A DNA stretch of 64,000 nucleotides from contig NZ_JAKZHV010000001.1 in the NCBI RefSeq assembly GCF_022568835.1, forward strand, positions 186,001-250,000. The letters run 5' to 3'. The translations under genes were made by a program, and so were the position numbers. Below are positions 54,103 through 61,803 of the stretch, piece after piece (position 1 is the first letter of the stretch; the number at the start of each line of letters is the position of its first letter). A model generated the notes under the pieces. That model ran no database searches and was not told the DNA's origin. It saw only the letters and a list, made by a program, of their open reading frames with translations. Source of the DNA: Arsenicicoccus piscis (GTDB lineage Bacteria; Actinomycetota; Actinomycetes; Actinomycetales; Dermatophilaceae).

Positions 54103-56853
54103 TCAGCTGTCGGTCTGCTCGTCGTGCAGGATCGTGCCGCCGAGGACGCTGGTGATGACCCGCGGCCCGGCGTCGACGTCGGCGATGCTCTCGTCGTCGT
54201 CGCTGACCGCCGTGTCGTCCACGACGGGCGTGGTGAGCCGCTCGCGGGCTGTGCGCGCCTGCGCCTGCACCCGGTCCCAGGCGCGCCGCTGCTGCGGGCT
54301 GGCTGACTCGGTGGGTGCGCTCTGCGCCGGGCTGCCCGGCGGGGCGCCGACCCCCGTCGGTGCGCCGGGTCCACCGGGCGCCTCGTCGGAGTCGTCGGAG
54401 TCGTCGTCGTCGGAATCGTCGTCTGAGTCGTCATCTGAGCCGTCAGCGTGGTCGACGGAGTGCTCGGCGCCGTTGGCGGACTCGCGGTTGTCGTTGGCGA
54501 ACTCGCCGTCGTCGTTGGCCGAGTCTCCGGCCTGGGCGCCGGCAGAGTCACCGGAGTCGCCGCCGGCCCCCGGCGCGCCTGCCCGTGCGCCTGCCTCCTC
54601 AGGCGGCAGCCAGGCCCCCTCGGGCTCGTCGTCCTCGGGGTCCGGGTCGGCGTGAGCACCTGGGGCCCCCGGTGCAGCTGGAGCGCGCGATGCTGCTGGC
54701 CCCGTCGATGCACCGGGCCGGCCAGCACCAGCCCAGTCGGGCGCAGCCTGGCCACCGGTCGACCAGCCGCGGCCGCCACCGATGTCGACTCCCTCACCGG
54801 GGATACCCGCCGGTGCTGGTGTCCGGGTCGCGGGCGCCCCCGGCCCAGCCCCGCGGCCCGAGGCGTTGCCGCCGGTCGGGGCGCCGCCGGTGGGAGCTCC
54901 GCCGGAGGCCCGCCCTTCGGCGGGCACGCCCGGTCCGCCGACAGCCGGGCTGCCACCACCCTGGGCGTGCTGGTTGCCCAGCTCCGACATCGGCGCCGCC
55001 TCGACGCGAGCGTCGACCATGATGACCTCGATGAGGGCCTGGCGGACCAGCTCGGCGTGGTTACGGTTGGTGCGGAAGGCGTTGGCGATGCCCGGCGTCG
55101 AGATGCCGAGCAGCACGCGCTGGCCGTCGTAGTCGATCACCTGGGCGTGCTCGGACAGCATCGTCCAGGTCGCCCGCCGCATGCTGAAGACCTTGGCCAG
55201 CACATCCGGCCACACCCGGCGCAGCATGGCGGTGTCGACCTGTCGGCCACCGCCCGCACCCGCAGCAGCGCCGCCCGCACCAGCACCACCGCCCGCGGCG
55301 CCCGATCGAGCGCCGGCTGGAGCCTGCCCGGCTCCTGCGCCCTGCGCCTGGCTGGGCTCCTGCGCCTGCCTCGGCTCCTGCCCTTGGCTCCGCTCTGCTC
55401 CGGGTGCCTGACGCTGACCAGGTGCCTGGCCGGCCCCCTGGCCGCCCTGGCTCTGGCCGATCCCCTGGCCCTCGCCGCCCTGACCATGACCGCCCTGATC
55501 CCGACCGCCCTGCCCCTGACCGTCTCGGCCCTGACCGTGCGTGGGCCCCGGGGCGTCTGCCGGCGCGGGCACCTGGTCCTGGCTGTGACCCTGAGCGCCA
55601 GGCCCGGCACCACCCTCGACCGAGCGGAGCCCCGGCGAGGAGATCGACCGATCAGCACCCGCAGCGCCGGACGGGCCGGCCGGAGCCACAGCCCCGAGCT
55701 CGACGCGCCGCTCGAGCCGGTCGAGGCGGGCGGCGTAGCCCTGCTCACCCACCGCCCCGGGCAGCAGCACCCGGGCGCAGATGAGCTCCAGCTGGAGGCG
55801 TGGCGAGGTGGCGCCGGTCATCTCGGTGAGCCCGGCGTTGACCACGTCGGCCGCCCGCGACAGCGCCGCCGCCCCGAACGACGCGGCCTGCTGACGCATC
55901 CGCTCCAGCTGGTCCTCGGGCACCGCGCGCAGCACGGCGGCGGCGCCGTCGTCGACGGCCAGGATGATGATCAGGTCGCGCAACCGCTCGAGCAAGTCCT
56001 CGACGAAGCGACGTGGGTCCTGACCTGACTCGATGACCCGGTCGACCTGCTGGAACACGCTGGCGCCGTCGCCCGCCGCGAGGGCCTCGACCGTCGCGTC
56101 GAGCAGCTCGACGTCGGTGAAGCCGAGCAGGGCGGCCGCCCGCTCGTAGGTGAGCCCGTCGTCACCGGCACCCGCCATGAGCTGATCCAGGACGGACAGC
56201 GAGTCACGGACCGAGCCACCGCCGGCGCGCACGACGAACGACAGCACGCCAGGGGCTACGGACACGCCCTCGGCGTCGCACAGCTGCTGGAGGTAGTCGT
56301 GCAGGCGTGCCGGCGGGACGAGCCGGAACGGGTAGTGGTGGGTGCGCGAGCGGATCGTGCCGATGACCTTCTCGGGCTCCGTGGTCGCGAAGACGAACTT
56401 CACGTGCTCGGGCGGCTCCTCGACGATCTTGAGCAGCGCGTTGAAGCCCTGCGGCGTCACCATGTGCGCCTCGTCGATGATGTAGATCTTGTAGCGCGAG
56501 CGAGCCGGCCCGTAGGACGCCTTCTCGCGCAGGTCACGAGCGTCGTCCACGCCACCGTGCGACGCCGCGTCGATCTCGATGACGTCGATCGAGCCGGGCC
56601 CGCCACGCGCCAGCGCCACGCAGGACTCGCAGGTGCCGCAGGGGGTGTCGGTCGGGCCCTGCTCGCAGTTGAGGCAGCGCGCCAGGATGCGCGCCGAGGT
56701 CGTCTTGCCGCAGCCGCGCGGGCCGCTGAACAGGTAGGCGTGATTGACCCGCCCGGTGCGCAGCGCCTGCATCAGCGGCTCGGTCACGTGCTCTTGCCCG
56801 ATGACGTCGGCGAACGTCTCGGGTCGGTAGCGGCGGTAGAGCGCGGTGGTCAC
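54103..56853 (-). CDS. dnaX: DNA polymerase III subunit gamma/tau
   Basis: A 916-residue clamp-loader ATPase that opens the beta clamp and organises the replisome. Walker A GPRGCGKT (44-51), zinc cysteines Cys63, Cys72, Cys75, Cys78, Walker B IIDEAH and sensor 1 ATTEPEKV are all present in the first 370 residues. Then comes a long Gln/Gly-rich stretch (about 420-540). A tau-like domain follows (about 545-640, VDTAMLRRVWPDVLAKVFSM), then a Gly/Ala/Pro linker and a very acidic Asp/Ser run before the end. No slippery frame-shift signal was found. The SRP RNA gene lies about 110 bases upstream on the same strand. Confidence 0.96.
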   Translation of the reverse strand: MTTALYRRYRPETFADVIGQEHVTEPLMQALRTGRVNHAYLFSGPRGCGKTTSARILARCLNCEQGPTDTPCGTCESCVALARGGPGSIDVIEIDAASHGGVDDARDLREKASYGPARSRYKIYIIDEAHMVTPQGFNALLKIVEEPPEHVKFVFATTEPEKVIGTIRSRTHHYPFRLVPPARLHDYLQQLCDAEGVSVAPGVLSFVVRAGGGSVRDSLSVLDQLMAGAGDDGLTYERAAALLGFTDVELLDATVEALAAGDGASVFQQVDRVIESGQDPRRFVEDLLERLRDLIIILAVDDGAAAVLRAVPEDQLERMRQQAASFGAAALSRAADVVNAGLTEMTGATSPRLQLELICARVLLPGAVGEQGYAARLDRLERRVELGAVAPAGPSGAAGADRSISSPGLRSVEGGAGPGAQGHSQDQVPAPADAPGPTHGQGRDGQGQGGRDQGGHGQGGEGQGIGQSQGGQGAGQAPGQRQAPGAERSQGQEPRQAQEPSQAQGAGAGQAPAGARSGAAGGGAGAGGAAAGAGGGRQVDTAMLRRVWPDVLAKVFSMRRATWTMLSEHAQVIDYDGQRVLLGISTPGIANAFRTNRNHAELVRQALIEVIMVDARVEAAPMSELGNQHAQGGGSPAVGGPGVPAEGRASGGAPTGGAPTGGNASGRGAGPGAPATRTPAPAGIPGEGVDIGGGRGWSTGGQAAPDWAGAGRPGASTGPAASRAPAAPGAPGAHADPDPEDDEPEGAWLPPEEAGARAGAPGAGGDSGDSAGAQAGDSANDDGEFANDNRESANGAEHSVDHADGSDDDSDDDSDDDDSDDSDEAPGGPGAPTGVGAPPGSPAQSAPTESASPQQRRAWDRVQAQARTARERLTTPVVDDTAVSDDDESIADVDAGPRVITSVLGGTILHDEQTDS

Positions 56854-56961
56854 GGATCAGACACTAGCCGCCCCCACTGACAGGCCCCCTCCAGAACTCA
56901 CAGGCGCTCCCGCTCGTGCACTCTCACGCGCGCGGCGATCCACCTGGTCGGGGCAGCGAAG

Positions 56962-57049
56962 AACCCCTCGCACACCTGGAAGAGCTCACTTGCCCTTGCT
57001 GCATTCCTGCCCTGGGGGAGTTGGGTGAGGTACCACCGCACGAGGGGTC
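56962..57049 (-). ncRNA. ffs: Signal recognition particle RNA (4.5S type)
   Basis: On the minus strand the conserved SRP domain IV reads CCAGGGCAGGAATGCAGCAA followed by GGGCAAG, flanked by a long hairpin: CTCAC pairs with GTGAG, and the ends ACCCCTCG (5') and CGAGGGGT (3') close the helix. It binds Ffh and targets membrane proteins. Position next to dnaX is typical of actinobacteria. Exact ends are estimated from the closing helix. Confidence 0.9.
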
Positions 57050-57092
57050 CGGGTGCCAGTGTAGGTGAGCGGCCGCGCTACGGGCCAATCCT

Positions 57093-58208
57093 TCAGTGGA
57101 CGAGCAGCGGGAGCAGGAGGCTGCCGAGGACCAGGAGCGCCAGCGCGAGCAGGAAGACCTTGCCCCAGAGGCTGCCGACGTTGACGGTGTAGCCGACACC
57201 AGCGCGTTTGGGCACGAAGACGCTGGGGTCGTCGGGGTTGTCATAGAGCAGCCCGCCCTTCCAGAACCGGTCGTCGTCCGGCGACTGCGGCGCGGGTCGT
57301 CGACCCTGCGCGCGAGCCGCCGTGGCTGCTTCGTGCTGCGCTTGACCCTGCTCGGTGGACAGGACGACGGACTTCCACACCCCCACACCGCAGACCCCGA
57401 GAGTCACGCCGAGGAAGGCGACCATCGCGACCACGCTCGGCGTGCCCGTGATGCCGTTCCAGGTCTGGACCTCGAAGATCGTGATCCCTGCCGCGATGAC
57501 GACAACAAGGGTGCTGAGCATCCACTGCGTGATGGCCCGGGTGCTCCGGGCGCGTCTGGTCCCGGCGGCGACGTCGCCGTCGGGCAGGACGCGCACCGGG
57601 GCGATCGACACCGCCCAGGCGAGCAGGGCGAACAGCAGGACCATCGCGATCGCGATGCCCTGCGGTCCGAGGACGTTCCAATAGGTCTTGGGGCCCCAGG
57701 CGTCGGGCACACCCCGGGGTCCGGTGTGCGTGGGATAGGGATCGGGCTGCCTCCCATACACGCTGATGCCGTAGCCGAGGCCGGCGAACCCGATGGCCAG
57801 CGCCAGCGCATACCACCCCCAGCGGACCTGGCCGGAGGACGTCTCGGTGACGCTGGCCGCTACGCGCACAGGCACGCCGACGTACCAACCGTGTCGGTGC
57901 TTGGCCTCGATGATCGACCGGCGCGTCCGGACGTAGGCGACTGCGCCGAGCACGAGCTGGACGAGCGGCACGATCAGGAACGCCAGGTCGACCCGGACTC
58001 GGGCGAGGACCAGCCCCAAAACGAGGCAGAGCACGGTGACATCGACGACGAGGTGTCGATAACGCGTCAGGGCGCCGGTGACGGCCGGGTCGTCGAGGCG
58101 ATCGCTCGGCACGGACACCCCGAGAGGCACGGTGGGCCGAGAGATCCGTGGGATCAGGTGCAGCATCGCGCCGAGGTACAGCGCGAGAGCGACAAGAAGC
58201 CAGTCCAT
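57093..58208 (-). CDS. DUF1648/DUF5808-type membrane protein
   Basis: A 371-residue membrane protein with about seven helices, starting MDWLLVALALYLGAMLHLIP. Short conserved motifs PTVPLGVSVP near the N-terminus and the C-terminal DDRFWKGGLLYDNPDDPSVF (DUF5808), then RAGVGYTVNVG, define the family. Such proteins regularly follow a YtrA-type GntR regulator, as here (10 bases apart). They are thought to take part in cell-envelope stress responses, without proof. TGAGGG precedes the ATG at 58208. Confidence 0.87.
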   Translation of the reverse strand: MDWLLVALALYLGAMLHLIPRISRPTVPLGVSVPSDRLDDPAVTGALTRYRHLVVDVTVLCLVLGLVLARVRVDLAFLIVPLVQLVLGAVAYVRTRRSIIEAKHRHGWYVGVPVRVAASVTETSSGQVRWGWYALALAIGFAGLGYGISVYGRQPDPYPTHTGPRGVPDAWGPKTYWNVLGPQGIAIAMVLLFALLAWAVSIAPVRVLPDGDVAAGTRRARSTRAITQWMLSTLVVVIAAGITIFEVQTWNGITGTPSVVAMVAFLGVTLGVCGVGVWKSVVLSTEQGQAQHEAATAARAQGRRPAPQSPDDDRFWKGGLLYDNPDDPSVFVPKRAGVGYTVNVGSLWGKVFLLALALLVLGSLLLPLLVH

Positions 58209-58218
58209 AGCGAGACCC

Positions 58219-58629
58219 TCACTCCTGCAACACGGTTGACGACGCGCCCGCATCGACGCGAGCGCTGAGCTGCTCCACGACCTCCAGGATGGACGAGGTC
58301 GACAGGCCTCGAGCGCGCCCTTCGGCAAGGAGGGTGTAGGCCCGCCCGGTCCAGTCCTCGACGAACTGCGGCGACGGGGGCTCGCCGGTGCGGTCCCGGG
58401 CCACGAAGGTGCCCGACTTGGCGTTGGTGGCGACCAACCCCTCGGACCGCAGCAACTCGTAGGCCTTGGCCACGGTGGCGGGGTTGATGGCGAAGGCCGA
58501 GGCCAGCGCACGGACCGACGTCAGCGCGTCGCCACGGTGCAGGTGGCCGGCACCGATGCCCTCGACGATCCGGTCACGGATCTGTTGGTAGATCGGCACC
58601 GGCGACAGCGGGTCCACCTCGATGTCCAT
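58219..58629 (-). CDS. GntR-family regulator, YtrA subfamily
   Basis: A 136-residue repressor. An N-terminal winged helix (1-75: PLSPVPIYQQIRDRIVEGIG, VRALASAFAINPATVAKAYELL) and a short two-helix dimerisation tail (LSTSSILEVVEQL) mark the YtrA subfamily. AAGGAGGGAGG precedes ATG 58629. It heads an operon with the DUF5808 membrane protein. An inverted repeat right upstream is the expected autoregulatory operator. Confidence 0.92.
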   Translation of the reverse strand: MDIEVDPLSPVPIYQQIRDRIVEGIGAGHLHRGDALTSVRALASAFAINPATVAKAYELLRSEGLVATNAKSGTFVARDRTGEPPSPQFVEDWTGRAYTLLAEGRARGLSTSSILEVVEQLSARVDAGASSTVLQE

Positions 58630-58647
58630 CGGCCACCCTCCCTCCTT

Positions 58648-58670
58648 CTGTACTAGTGATAGTAGTACAG
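58648..58670. promoter_or_regulatory. YtrA-type operator CTGTACTA-N7-TAGTACAG
   Basis: Perfect 8-bp arms with a 7-bp AT-rich spacer, 19 bases upstream of the GntR start. The GTACTA/TAGTAC halves agree with what is known of YtrA-subfamily sites. It likely overlaps the promoter. Confidence 0.75.
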
Positions 58671-58700
58671 GCAGGTCAGAACAGAAAGAGGGACCGGGCG

Positions 58701-59513
58701 CTAGGAGGTCGCCTCCCCGCCACCGCTGAGGTAGATCGACCCCAGCGTCGCGAAGTGCGTCCACACGGTGGACCCCGGCCGGGCGACGACGGCGTCGGTG
58801 ATACCTCCGGTGAGGACGATCCAGCCGGCCTCGATCGCCCGGCCCCGCGAGGCGAGCTCGTTGGCCGCGAGCGCCAGCGCCTCAGCCGGGTGACCCTGCA
58901 CCGCCGCCGCGGTCGCCGAGTCGACGACGGCACCGTCCACCTCGACGAGCACACCCTCGGTCGAGAGGTCGATGTTGCAGGGAGACAAGGCGATCGGCCC
59001 GGTGACGAACGCGCCGGACGACGCGTTGTCGGCGATGACGTCGCCCGCGGTGAACGCGAAGTCGCGGTAGCGCGAGTCGATGATCTCGGCACCCCCGAGC
59101 ACCTGGTCGACGGACGCCATGGCCTGGGCCACCGTCACCCCCGGACCCTGCAACCGACGTCCCATGACGAAGACGATCTCGGGCTCGATGCGGGGATGGA
59201 TGAGCCGGCCCTGCGGCACCGGGTCCCCGGCGGGCAACACCATCGCGTCGGTGAGCCATGCGACGAACGGCGTGTCCACGCCCATGCGACGCTGCTTGGC
59301 GCGGGAGGTGAGCCCGAGCTTCATACCGACGAGCGTCTCGCCGCGGGCCAGTCGCTGCTCCAGGGTGCGGTCCTGGATGCGGTAGCCCGTGGCGACGTCG
59401 AGCTCTCGCCAGTCATCCGTGAACGGCGAGCGGTCGCGCACTTCATCCTCGCAGGCGAGCAGCTCGGCGGCGACGGACTCGACGTCCCAGGCCTGCGGAC
59501 GGTCTACGGACAT
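58701..59513 (-). CDS. 4-oxalocrotonate decarboxylase-like (2-oxo-3-hexenedioate decarboxylase)
   Basis: A 270-residue member of the fumarylacetoacetase-related hydratase/decarboxylase family. KLGLTSRAKQRRMGVDTPFVAWLTDAM, HPRIEPEIVFVMGR and EIIDSRYRDF match the decarboxylase branch of the catechol meta-cleavage pathway, which acts in complex with the hydratase. The metal site is formed by the EPEI glutamates. It starts one base after the hydratase stop, so both are made together. No dioxygenase, aldolase or tautomerase of the pathway is in this window. Confidence 0.82.
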   Translation of the reverse strand: MSVDRPQAWDVESVAAELLACEDEVRDRSPFTDDWRELDVATGYRIQDRTLEQRLARGETLVGMKLGLTSRAKQRRMGVDTPFVAWLTDAMVLPAGDPVPQGRLIHPRIEPEIVFVMGRRLQGPGVTVAQAMASVDQVLGGAEIIDSRYRDFAFTAGDVIADNASSGAFVTGPIALSPCNIDLSTEGVLVEVDGAVVDSATAAAVQGHPAEALALAANELASRGRAIEAGWIVLTGGITDAVVARPGSTVWTHFATLGSIYLSGGGEATS

Positions 59514-59514
59514 C

Positions 59515-60324
59515 TCAGCGGACCTCCGAGGTCGAGGGCGCTGGCGCGAATTGCGCTGTCACCGAACCGAGCCCGGAGAACGTGGCGGTGACGGTGTCTC
59601 CTGGGTCGACTGCCTGAGCGGCGGTGATCGACCCGGGGAGCACGACGGCACCCGCCTCCAGCGTCACGCCGCGCGGGCCGAGCGTGTTGGCGAGCCACAC
59701 GAGCGCGTTGATGGGCGAGCCGAGGACGGCCCCGCCGGCGCCGGTGGCGACGAGCTGGCCGTTGCGGTGCAGGTTCACTCCGACGAGACGCAGGTCGACG
59801 TCCCCCAGCCGGGTGGGGGTGGAGCCGAGGACCAAGCCGCCCGAGCTGGCGTTGTCGGCGACGGTGTCGAGGATGGTGATCCTCCAGTCACGGATCCGGC
59901 TGTCGATGATCTCCAGCGCCAGCAGCACGTAGTCCACGGCGCCGATGGCGTCGACGACGGTCACCCCGGGGCCGGCGAGCGGTGACCGCAGGACGAACGC
60001 GATCTCGGGCTCGACCTTGGGCGCGAGGTAGTGGCCCGCCTCGATCGGCGCGTGCTCCAGGAAGAACATGTCGTCGAAGAGCACGCCGTGGTCGGGCTGG
60101 TCCACGCCAAGCTGGCGCTGCGTGGCCGCGCTGGTCAGACAGACCTTGTGCCCCTTGAGGACTCGCCCCTCCTCCAGGCGTCGACGCGTCTGCAGCTCTT
60201 GGATCGCATACGCGTCGTCCAGCGACATCCCCTCGTGGGTGTCGGTGAGCGGCGCGATCGGGATCTTGGTCTCGTACGCCTCGAGCAGGGCCTGCGCGGC
60301 GCTCTCGCGCGCGAAGGAGTCCAT
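59515..60324 (-). CDS. 2-oxopent-4-enoate hydratase-like
   Basis: A 269-residue hydratase of the same family as its neighbour: MSLDDAYAIQELQTRRRLEE, GHKVCLTSAATQRQLGVDQP, LFDDMFF, KVEPEIAFVL and EIIDSRIRDW. It should add water to 2-oxopent-4-enoate to give 4-hydroxy-2-oxopentanoate. GAAGGGAG four bases before the ATG sets the start. It is first in a two-gene operon and divergent from an IclR-type regulator, a common control arrangement for aromatic catabolism. Confidence 0.84.
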   Translation of the reverse strand: MDSFARESAAQALLEAYETKIPIAPLTDTHEGMSLDDAYAIQELQTRRRLEEGRVLKGHKVCLTSAATQRQLGVDQPDHGVLFDDMFFLEHAPIEAGHYLAPKVEPEIAFVLRSPLAGPGVTVVDAIGAVDYVLLALEIIDSRIRDWRITILDTVADNASSGGLVLGSTPTRLGDVDLRLVGVNLHRNGQLVATGAGGAVLGSPINALVWLANTLGPRGVTLEAGAVVLPGSITAAQAVDPGDTVTATFSGLGSVTAQFAPAPSTSEVR

Positions 60325-60457
60325 GGTGCTCCCTTCGGTTGGGCCGGTCCAGGTCGGAGGCGACCTGCGCGGTGGACGGGACGGCGCGCCCTGGCACACG
60401 TCCCGAGCTGCCGTCTCGACCTGGACTCTTCCCCAGCGCTGCCAGCACAATCAACCC

Positions 60458-61209
60458 GTGCATCCCACTCAGCGGGACACTCCGCCCTCCGTGCTGCGTC
60501 GAGCGAGCGACATCCTGTCGGCCCTCGACGCCGGCCACCCGGTCCGGTCCCTCGCCGACCTGTCCCGGACCACCGGCCTGCCCCGCTCGACCACGCACGG
60601 GATGTGTGCCGAGCTGGTCGAGCTGGGTCTGCTCGAGCGCGTGGACGGCGGCTACCGGCTCGGGCTGCGGCTCTTCGAGCTCGGCGAGCTGGTCCCGCGA
60701 CAGCGCGGCCTGCGGGAGACGGCGCTGCCCTACATGGAGGACCTGCGGGCGGCGACAGGCGCGACGGTGCACCTCGGCGTGCTGGAAGGGGTCGAGGTGG
60801 TCTACCTGCAGATCCTGCGGACGCCTGGCGGTCCCAGGCTCCCGTCGCGCATCGGCGGCCGACTCCCGCCCACGCCACCGGCCTGGGCAAGGCGATGCTC
60901 GCCTACTCCCCCGCCGAGGTGGTGGCCGCCCGGGTCGCCGCCGGTCTGCCGGCCCTGACACCACGCACCATCGTGACGCCCGGGCTGCTCGCCCGAGAGC
61001 TGAGCTCCATCCGCGAGCGCGGCGTGGCGCTCGACCGGGAGGAGTCGACCGTGGGTCTGCTCTGCGCGGCCGCCCCGGTCCTGGACGGTGGCGGCCACGT
61101 GGTCGGGGCGATCTCCGTGTCGGGCATCAGCGCGCGGCTGCTCGACCGGTCGGGTCTGGCGGTGCGCACGGCCGCCCTCGCCCTCGGCCGGCGCTTCGCC
61201 CCCTCGTGA
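60458..61209 (+). pseudogene. IclR-family regulator, frame-shifted
   Basis: From GTG 60458 the first frame holds the IclR winged helix (VLRRASDILSALDAGHPVRS, GLPRSTTHGMCAELVELGLL) and the start of the effector domain (ATGATVHLGVLEGVEVVYLQ), up to PSRIGGRLP. The rest of the domain (HATGLGKAMLAYSPAEVV to ALALGRRFAPS) lies in another frame to 61209. The break is at about 60865-60872, where one extra base would restore a normal ~250-residue protein. Divergent from the meta-cleavage pair it presumably controls. Pseudogene or sequence error. Confidence 0.78.
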
Positions 61210-61274
61210 CGGGCCCACCCGTCGGGGCCGCACCGATTGGGAGCGGGGGCCGGGGATCCGCTACCCTCGTCGAC

Positions 61275-61359
61275 GGAGGATTCGCATAGTGGCCTAGTGC
61301 GCACGATTGGAAATCGTGTTGGGATAAAACCCTCGGGGGTTCAAATCCCCCATCCTCCG
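61275..61359 (+). tRNA. tRNA-Ser (GGA)
   Basis: An 85-nt class II tRNA: acceptor GGAGGAT/ATCCTCC, anticodon stem CACGA/TCGTG with loop TTGGAAA (anticodon GGA, reads TCC), long variable arm GGG-ATAAAA-CCC, T-arm GGGGG-TTCAAAT-CCCCC, discriminator G. CCA is not encoded. Confidence 0.96.
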
Positions 61360-61383
61360 CCGTGTGATGTCTCAGGACATCTG

Positions 61384-61425
61384 CAAGGCCCGAACCCCTA
61401 TGAGGGGGTTCGGGCCTTGTTGTTT
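61384..61425 (+). terminator. Rho-independent terminator after tRNA-Ser
   Basis: Perfect 15-bp arms CAAGGCCCGAACCCC (61384-61398) and GGGGTTCGGGCCTTG (61405-61419) with a 6-nt loop, followed by TTGTTT. The clearest intrinsic terminator in the window. Confidence 0.9.
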
Positions 61426-61469
61426 ACCGGGCTTGGGGTTGGCAGATGCGGGTGGTGTAGAGGGTCAGC

Positions 61470-61781
61470 TCAGCGGACGACCCGTGAGCGCCCTGCGCGG
61501 TGGCCCGACAGACTCGTCAACCCCTCGCGGGCGTCGCGCACGCCCTCCGGCAGAGCCGACAGACCGATCAGCGGCGCCGGTGCGCAGGCCGATCCGACCA
61601 CGTCGTAGCCCGTGGCGAGGGCCTGCGGAAGGTTGTCCGCCTGCAGGGTCACGGTGATCGCCGTGCTGTCCGACGGCGTTGCCCCGAGGCTGGGCGAGAC
61701 GTCCTGCAGACTCGACATGAGGTCGTCGATGAGAGCGTCGGTGAGCGAGAGGCGGGCCTCCGCCTCGACCACGTAGTACAT
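61470..61781 (-). CDS. Small hypothetical protein downstream of the HerA-like ATPase
   Basis: A 103-residue cytosolic protein, no family recognised. It starts MYYVVEAEARLSLTDALIDD and has an apparent alpha/beta domain of about 80 residues followed by a basic tail. A strong ribosome site GGAGG stands four bases before the ATG. It begins 22 bases after the HerA-like gene stop on the same strand, so it is probably co-transcribed. The function could relate to the ATPase; nothing more can be said. Confidence 0.65.
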   Translation of the reverse strand: MYYVVEAEARLSLTDALIDDLMSSLQDVSPSLGATPSDSTAITVTLQADNLPQALATGYDVVGSACAPAPLIGLSALPEGVRDAREGLTSLSGHRAGRSRVVR

Positions 61782-61803
61782 GGGTCCTCCTAGGTTGCTC
61801 CGA

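Noticed and set aside
54103-56853. Programmed frameshift in dnaX giving a short gamma subunit
   Set aside because: No A-rich slippery heptamer or following hairpin was seen near the end of the ATPase domains.
61275-61425. tRNA-Ser as an integration site of a mobile island
   Set aside because: No integrase, no repeated 3' tRNA segment, and a normal terminator follows; only an atypical gene order is left as a hint.
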